Made by a program: the position numbers and the translations under genes. Below the pieces are notes generated by a model that saw nothing but the letters and a program-made list of their open reading frames with translations, was not told where the DNA came from and did no database searches. From Cyanobacteriota bacterium (GTDB taxonomy: Bacteria > Cyanobacteriota > Cyanobacteriia > PCC-6307 > Cyanobiaceae), in contig JAPLID010000160.1 of NCBI GenBank assembly GCA_026389285.1, forward strand, positions 1 through 48,717: 48,717 nt of DNA, written 5' to 3'. This document shows, piece after piece, positions 44,656-48,717 of the stretch. How positions within the stretch are numbered: the first letter of the stretch is position 1; each line of letters begins with the position of its first letter.

Positions 44656-45954
44656 ATGGCCTCCAAGCCCCTTCGCCTTCTGCTCCTGGGCCTGCTGGGC
44701 GCCGCGCCCCTGGCTGCCGTGCCCCTGGTCTTGGCGCAGCAAAGCGAAGTGCCTCCCCAGCCCGTGATGGTGCCTGAGGCCGCTCCCCAGCCCCCGTTGC
44801 CGCCGCCGCCAGTTTTGTCGGTGCCAGTGCAGCAGGCGAGCCCGCCGCCGGTGGCTGCGCCGCGCCAGCCCCTGGCGGAGACCCCGCTGCGACCATCGGC
44901 GGACGAGCGGCGCAATCTGCCCCCCCGTCGCTTCGATGCCTCCCTGGAGGCCCTTGAGCGGGATGGGGTGATCTCCCCGGCCGAACGGGTGCGGGTTCAT
45001 CGCGGCCTGATCGCCCCGATCAATGCCGTCCACCGAGAGGCCTGCAGCAGCGGAGCGCTGTCAAAGGTGGAGTGCGGCACCGGTGTGGTGATGCGCGGCC
45101 GGCTTGATGGCATCGGCTTCTCCTCAGGTGAAGGTCAAGGCTTAGCCGGGCTGAGCGATGGCACCGGCTCTGCGGGTATGGGACGCTTCAGCACCGATGC
45201 CCTGCCCCTCCCGCCCATCTCGGTGCCGGTTTCGGCCCTGCTTTCGGGAGCCGGTGGCACCTTCCGGCTCACCGATGTCTTCGGCCGGACCCCAAGACCG
45301 GCGGCGATCGCCGGCAATGGCAATGCCGGCCTGTTGTTTCCCCTGATCGGTTCGGCTGTGGTCACCAGCCCCTTCGGCTGGCGCCTGCATCCGGTGATGG
45401 GCAGCTGGCTGATGCACGCCGGCCGCGATCTGGCGGCCCCCGAAGGCACCCCCGTGGTCGCAGCCCTCAACGGCCGGGTAACGAGCAGTGGCCTGGCCGG
45501 CGGCTACGGCCTGGCGATCGAAATCGAGCACGACGGCCCGCGCCGCCGCACCCTGTACGGCCATCTCTCCGAGCTCTACGTCAAGGAGGGCCAGACGGTG
45601 CGCCAGGGGGAGGTGATCGGCCGGGTCGGCAGCACGGGCCTGAGCACTGGCCCCCATCTGCACTTTGAGGTGCGCATGCCCCAGGAGGGGGGCTGGGTGG
45701 CGGTGGATCCGGGCGAACTCGATCCCGGCAGCGGCCTGATGGCGGGCCTTCCCGGCCTGTCCGGCCTGGCGGGGGGCCAGTCCCCCGATGCCGTGGCGAT
45801 GTTGATGGGCCAGCTGCTGCAGACCCTCGAGCGGCCTCGATCGCCCCTGGCTCCCGCCGGGGCCCCGGCTGCTGCGGGTCCAGCGAATGGCACCACCAAT
45901 GGCACCGCCGTCCCTAGTGGCACGCGTGCGCCGGGTCAGGGCCAGCGGGGCTGA
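44656..45954 (+). CDS. Exported M23-family (LytM) peptidoglycan endopeptidase
   Basis: A 432-residue exported zinc peptidase. Signal peptide at 1-27 (LRLLLLGLLGAAPLAAVPLVLA), then a Pro-rich linker, a middle region with a Cys pair (EACSSGALSKVECGTG), and the LytM domain at about 230-350: SPFGWRLHPVMG, HAGRDLAAPEGTPV (His254, Asp258) and the GPHLHFEVR HxH motif (334-336). All metal ligands are present, so it is probably active. The tail is Ala/Pro/Thr-rich. It converges on the ABC ATPase gene with a 15-base gap. It likely trims peptidoglycan during growth or division. Confidence 0.92.
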   Translation: MASKPLRLLLLGLLGAAPLAAVPLVLAQQSEVPPQPVMVPEAAPQPPLPPPPVLSVPVQQASPPPVAAPRQPLAETPLRPSADERRNLPPRRFDASLEALERDGVISPAERVRVHRGLIAPINAVHREACSSGALSKVECGTGVVMRGRLDGIGFSSGEGQGLAGLSDGTGSAGMGRFSTDALPLPPISVPVSALLSGAGGTFRLTDVFGRTPRPAAIAGNGNAGLLFPLIGSAVVTSPFGWRLHPVMGSWLMHAGRDLAAPEGTPVVAALNGRVTSSGLAGGYGLAIEIEHDGPRRRTLYGHLSELYVKEGQTVRQGEVIGRVGSTGLSTGPHLHFEVRMPQEGGWVAVDPGELDPGSGLMAGLPGLSGLAGGQSPDAVAMLMGQLLQTLERPRSPLAPAGAPAAAGPANGTTNGTAVPSGTRAPGQGQRG

Positions 45955-45969
45955 GTCGCCCAGCCTGAT

Positions 45970-46743
45970 TCAGACGTTATGAATCCAGTCGCCCAGTCCA
46001 TCGACGATGTGGCCGTCCTTGAATTGCAGCACCCGTTCGGCCCGGTCCGCCACATCGTGCTCGTGGGTCACCATCAGGATCGTCATGCCTTGATGGTGCA
46101 GTTCGTCGAACAGATCGAGCACTTCACGGGTGGTGCTGGAATCCAGCGCGCCGGTGGGTTCGTCGGCCAAGAGCAGGATCGGCTGGTTGATGATGGCGCG
46201 GGCTACCGCCACCCGCTGCTGCTGGCCACCGGAGAGCTGATTGGGCCGGTTGTCTAGGCGTTGAGCCAGGCCCACCCGCTGCAGGGCCGCGGCGGCCCGC
46301 TCACGGCGCTCCTTCAGGGGCACGCCGGCGTAGATCATCGGCAGGGTGACGTTGTCGAGGGCACTGAGCTGGGGTAGCAGATGGAACTGCTGGAACACAA
46401 AACCCAGCTCCTGGTTGCGTAGGTCGGCCAGTTCATCGTCGTTGAGATGCTCAACCGGGGTGCCGTTGAGCCGATAGGTGCCCGTGGTGGGGCGATCCAG
46501 GCAGCCCAGGATGTTCATCGCCGTGCTCTTGCCCGAGCCCGAGGAGCCCATCATCGCCAGATATTCGCCGCGGTAAACGATCAGGTTGAGATCATCGAGA
46601 GCTCGCACCTCGGTGTCGCCGCTGCCATAGATCTTGGCGATCTGATCCAGTTCCGCGACCGGGCTCGGAGACGAGCCTGGCTCCCCTTTGGACAGGCGAC
46701 CCCGCAGGCGGGGCGTGGGCTCCAACCGCTGTGGCTCGACCAT
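45970..46743 (-). CDS. LolD/MacB-type ABC transporter ATPase
   Basis: A 257-residue ATPase of the MacB/LolD/FtsE group. Walker [10 protein letters not shown]-loop [26 protein letters not shown], signature [15 protein letters not shown], Walker [14 protein letters not shown] and His-loop VTHEHD are intact. This group pairs with MacB/FtsX-like permeases acting on envelope substrates, but no permease is adjacent here. ATG 46743 avoids overlap with ndhB; an earlier ATG at 46788 would overlap it by 32 bases. It is downstream of ndhB on the same strand. Confidence 0.9.
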   Translation of the reverse strand: MVEPQRLEPTPRLRGRLSKGEPGSSPSPVAELDQIAKIYGSGDTEVRALDDLNLIVYRGEYLAMMGSSGSGKSTAMNILGCLDRPTTGTYRLNGTPVEHLNDDELADLRNQELGFVFQQFHLLPQLSALDNVTLPMIYAGVPLKERRERAAAALQRVGLAQRLDNRPNQLSGGQQQRVAVARAIINQPILLLADEPTGALDSSTTREVLDLFDELHHQGMTILMVTHEHDVADRAERVLQFKDGHIVDGLGDWIHNV

Positions 46744-46756
46744 GACCAGGCCTGGT

Positions 46757-48397
46757 TCAGCCAAGGGGGATCGCTCCACTACTGGCAATCGCCTGCTGCA
46801 GGATCGGCGTCCCTGCCACGGTGGAGTTGGCCCAGTTAAATAGGGGGCTGGAAAGAATCCCGCCGACGGCGGTCACAACAACGCAGCCCACCAGGGCAGC
46901 GCGCAGTGGTTGCATGCCTGCCACATTCCAGCTGATCGTCGGATAGTTCTTGACCACATCGGAGGCTTCCTGGGACTCCTTAACCACCATCATCTTGATG
47001 ACGGAAATGTAGTAATAAATCGAGATGACCGAAGTGAGAAGACCAACAACCACCAGTAGGTATTGATGATCGGCCCAGCCGGCGAAGAAGAGGTAGATCT
47101 TGCCGAAGAAGCCCAGCATCGGCGGTATGCCGCCCAGCGACAGCAGACATAGGCTCAATCCCAGGGTAATCAGGGGATCCTTCTGGTAAAGACCGGCGTA
47201 GTCAGCGATGCGATCGCTGCCGGTGCGAAGCGAGAAGAGAATGATGCAGGCGAAGGCGCCCAGATTCATGAACAGATAGGCGGCGATGTAAAGGACCATC
47301 GCTGAAAAGCCATCTTCGGTGCCGCAGACCAGGCCGATCATCACGAACCCCGCCTGGCCGATCGAGCTGTAGGCCAGCATCCGCTTCATCGAGGTCTGGG
47401 CCAGGGCTACCACGTTGCCCAGCACCATGCTGAGCACCGCCAGCACCGTGAACAGGAACTTCCACTGGGCGTCGAAACTTTCGAAGCAACCGACCAGAAT
47501 CCTCAGGGCCAGGGCAAAGCCAGCGGCCTTGGAGCCGACCGACAGAAAGGCCACGACCGGTGTCGGCGAGCCTTCGTAGACATCCGGGGTCCATTGATGG
47601 AAGGGAACGGCCGCGATCTTGAAGGCCACGGTGGCCAGCACGAACACGAGCGCCAGGGCGGTGATCGGGGTGTCCGAGGTGCGCAGGGCGATGGCGATTG
47701 CATCAAGACTGGTGGCTCCACCACTGAGCCCGTAAAGCAGCGAGGCCCCGTAAAGAAAAACCGCCGCAGCGGCTGAACCCACCAGCAGATATTTGAGCGC
47801 TGCTTCAGAGCTGCGCGCATCGCGCTTCATGTAGCCCGAGAGCAGATAGCTCGAGACCGACAGTGTTTCCAGCGAGATGAAGATGCTGATCAGATCCGTG
47901 GCCCCGCAGAGGACCATGCCCCCGAGGGTCGCGGCCAGAAGGATGGCGGCGTACTCGCCCACCGGCGTGCCGCTGCGCTCGACGTAGCGCCAGCTGAGTA
48001 ACAGAGAGATCAGCGTGGAGGCTGCCACCACCGAGCGCATGGCGATGGCGAGGTTGTCGGCCAGGAAAGCCCCGAGGAAGGAGGGTTCGGGTGCACTGTT
48101 CCATTGCAGGGCCAGCAGCACCAGCGCCGAGCCCAGGCCGCCATAACAAATAGGCGGTACCCAGCGGCTGGCGGCTTTCTCGCCGGCCAGATCGACCAGC
48201 AGGCAGACCAGCAGGGCGATCAATACGGCAGCTTCCGGGGCAATGCTCGCCGCGTTGAGCTGGAGATTGAGGCTGCCGGTGCTCAGACCGGAGCCGATCG
48301 CGGCCGTGGCATCGGCTGCTGTGGATGCAGCGACGGAGGCAACAGCGGATGCGAAGGTGACGGCAGTAGAAGTGGCGGCGAAAAACACGTCAGCCAC
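46757..48397 (-). CDS. ndhB: NAD(P)H-quinone oxidoreductase subunit 2 (NDH-1)
   Basis: A 546-residue multi-spanning membrane subunit of NDH-1, the thylakoid complex for respiration, cyclic electron flow and CO2 uptake. It has about 14 hydrophobic helices; conserved segments include [68 protein letters not shown] and [18 protein letters not shown]. The Ala-rich N-terminus (about 1-45) is longer than usual. A TATAAT element lies 28 bases upstream of the ATG. Confidence 0.96.
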   Translation of the reverse strand: MADVFFAATSTAVTFASAVASVAASTAADATAAIGSGLSTGSLNLQLNAASIAPEAAVLIALLVCLLVDLAGEKAASRWVPPICYGGLGSALVLLALQWNSAPEPSFLGAFLADNLAIAMRSVVAASTLISLLLSWRYVERSGTPVGEYAAILLAATLGGMVLCGATDLISIFISLETLSVSSYLLSGYMKRDARSSEAALKYLLVGSAAAAVFLYGASLLYGLSGGATSLDAIAIALRTSDTPITALALVFVLATVAFKIAAVPFHQWTPDVYEGSPTPVVAFLSVGSKAAGFALALRILVGCFESFDAQWKFLFTVLAVLSMVLGNVVALAQTSMKRMLAYSSIGQAGFVMIGLVCGTEDGFSAMVLYIAAYLFMNLGAFACIILFSLRTGSDRIADYAGLYQKDPLITLGLSLCLLSLGGIPPMLGFFGKIYLFFAGWADHQYLLVVVGLLTSVISIYYYISVIKMMVVKESQEASDVVKNYPTISWNVAGMQPLRAALVGCVVVTAVGGILSSPLFNWANSTVAGTPILQQAIASSGAIPLG

Positions 48398-48424
48398 AGC
48401 GCAAAAAAGGCTTCAGTGCTGGGG

Positions 48425-48430
48425 ATTATA
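48425..48430 (-). promoter_or_regulatory. -10 element of ndhB promoter
   Basis: The minus strand reads GCTATAATCCCC, a perfect TATAAT at 48425-48430, 28 bases upstream of the ndhB ATG. It implies a leader of about 20 bases. No good -35 match is visible 17 bases upstream, as is common for cyanobacterial promoters that rely on an activator. Confidence 0.55.
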
Positions 48431-48528
48431 GCGGTCGCTGCCAGAGGGCGACTGGTGGCTTCGGTGAGCGGCTGCGCACGGTGGGGCGAGCGATGCGATA
48501 AAGAAGGTGAGCGGTTCAGTGCCTATCC

Positions 48529-48717
48529 GTGGCCCACACCCTGGTCATCGTCGAGAGCCCCACCAAGGCCAAAACCATCCGGGGCTTTCTGCCGAAGGAC
48601 TTCCGTGTGGAGGCCTCGATGGGGCATGTCCGTGACCTCCCCAATAACGCCAGCGAGATCCCGGCGGCTCACAAGGGCGAGAAGTGGGCCAACCTCGGCG
48701 TCAACACCGCCAACGAC
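48529..48717 (+). CDS. topA: DNA topoisomerase I, N-terminus (partial)
   Basis: The first 63 codons of a gene running off the window. The start [21 protein letters not shown] is the TOPRIM beginning of type IA topoisomerase I, which relaxes negatively supercoiled [13 protein letters not shown] follows as expected. The start codon is GTG 48529, with AAGGTGA about 20 bases upstream. It is divergent from ndhB across 131 bases. The catalytic Tyr domain is outside the window. Confidence 0.9.
   Translation, partial: MAHTLVIVESPTKAKTIRGFLPKDFRVEASMGHVRDLPNNASEIPAAHKGEKWANLGVNTAND

Overview
The window is GC-rich bacterial DNA from a cyanobacterium, most like an alpha-cyanobacterium of the Cyanobium / Synechococcus group. 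The support is direct: psbV (photosystem II cytochrome c550), petF, ndhB, vipp1, a full kaiA-kaiB-kaiC clock cluster, an NblS-type sensor kinase and a DUF1825 protein all lie here. The neighbourhood (rplU-rpmA next to kaiA, NblS next to purD, purC-bamA-lpxC-fabZ-lpxA-lpxB) resembles picocyanobacterial gene order as I know it. No rRNA, tRNA, CRISPR array, transposase or prophage gene was found. It reads as core chromosome with a few accessory patches.

Layout: (1) 1-2.0 kb: end of prmA, petF, a small hypothetical gene, psbV. (2) 2.1-8.8 kb: rnz, a SpoIID-domain protein coupled to nagB, yebC, truB, rpmA, rplU. (3) 9.0-14.0 kb: kaiABC facing the nblS kinase. (4) 14.0-24.4 kb: purD, a secreted hypothetical, purC, then the tightly packed envelope cluster bamA-lpxC-fabZ-lpxA-lpxB-msrA. 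(5) 24.5-30.6 kb: small proteins, pepA, a coupled pair of a helix-hairpin-helix protein and a GIY-YIG nuclease-like protein, an atypical LuxR-type response regulator, DUF1825, and a LivK-type periplasmic binding protein. (6) 30.5-33.1 kb: a pentameric ligand-gated channel-like gene and tyrS, both broken by frameshifts as written. (7) 33.3-40 kb: pyrF, an outer-membrane barrel protein, a phosphotransferase plus DOMON-like pair, and katG. (8) 40.1-48.7 kb: a DciA/DUF721 protein, vipp1, thioredoxin, aminotransferase, biotin ligase, an M23 peptidase, a LolD/MacB-type ATPase, ndhB and the start of topA.

Functional themes are the circadian oscillator with stress and light signalling (KaiABC, NblS), outer-membrane and lipid A assembly (BamA, LpxC/A/B, FabZ), peptidoglycan remodelling (SpoIID, M23), purine and pyrimidine synthesis, and photosynthetic or respiratory electron flow. 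Many adjacent genes overlap by 1-14 bases, which points to translational coupling.

The most interesting places are the divergently overlapping periplasmic-binding-protein / Cys-loop-channel pair at 29.4-31.7 kb; the coupled helix-hairpin-helix + GIY-YIG pair at 26.6-28.0 kb; short tandem duplications inside kaiA and at the bamA start; and two frameshifts 1.7 kb apart, one in the normally essential tyrS. The frameshifts may be real lesions or local sequence errors.
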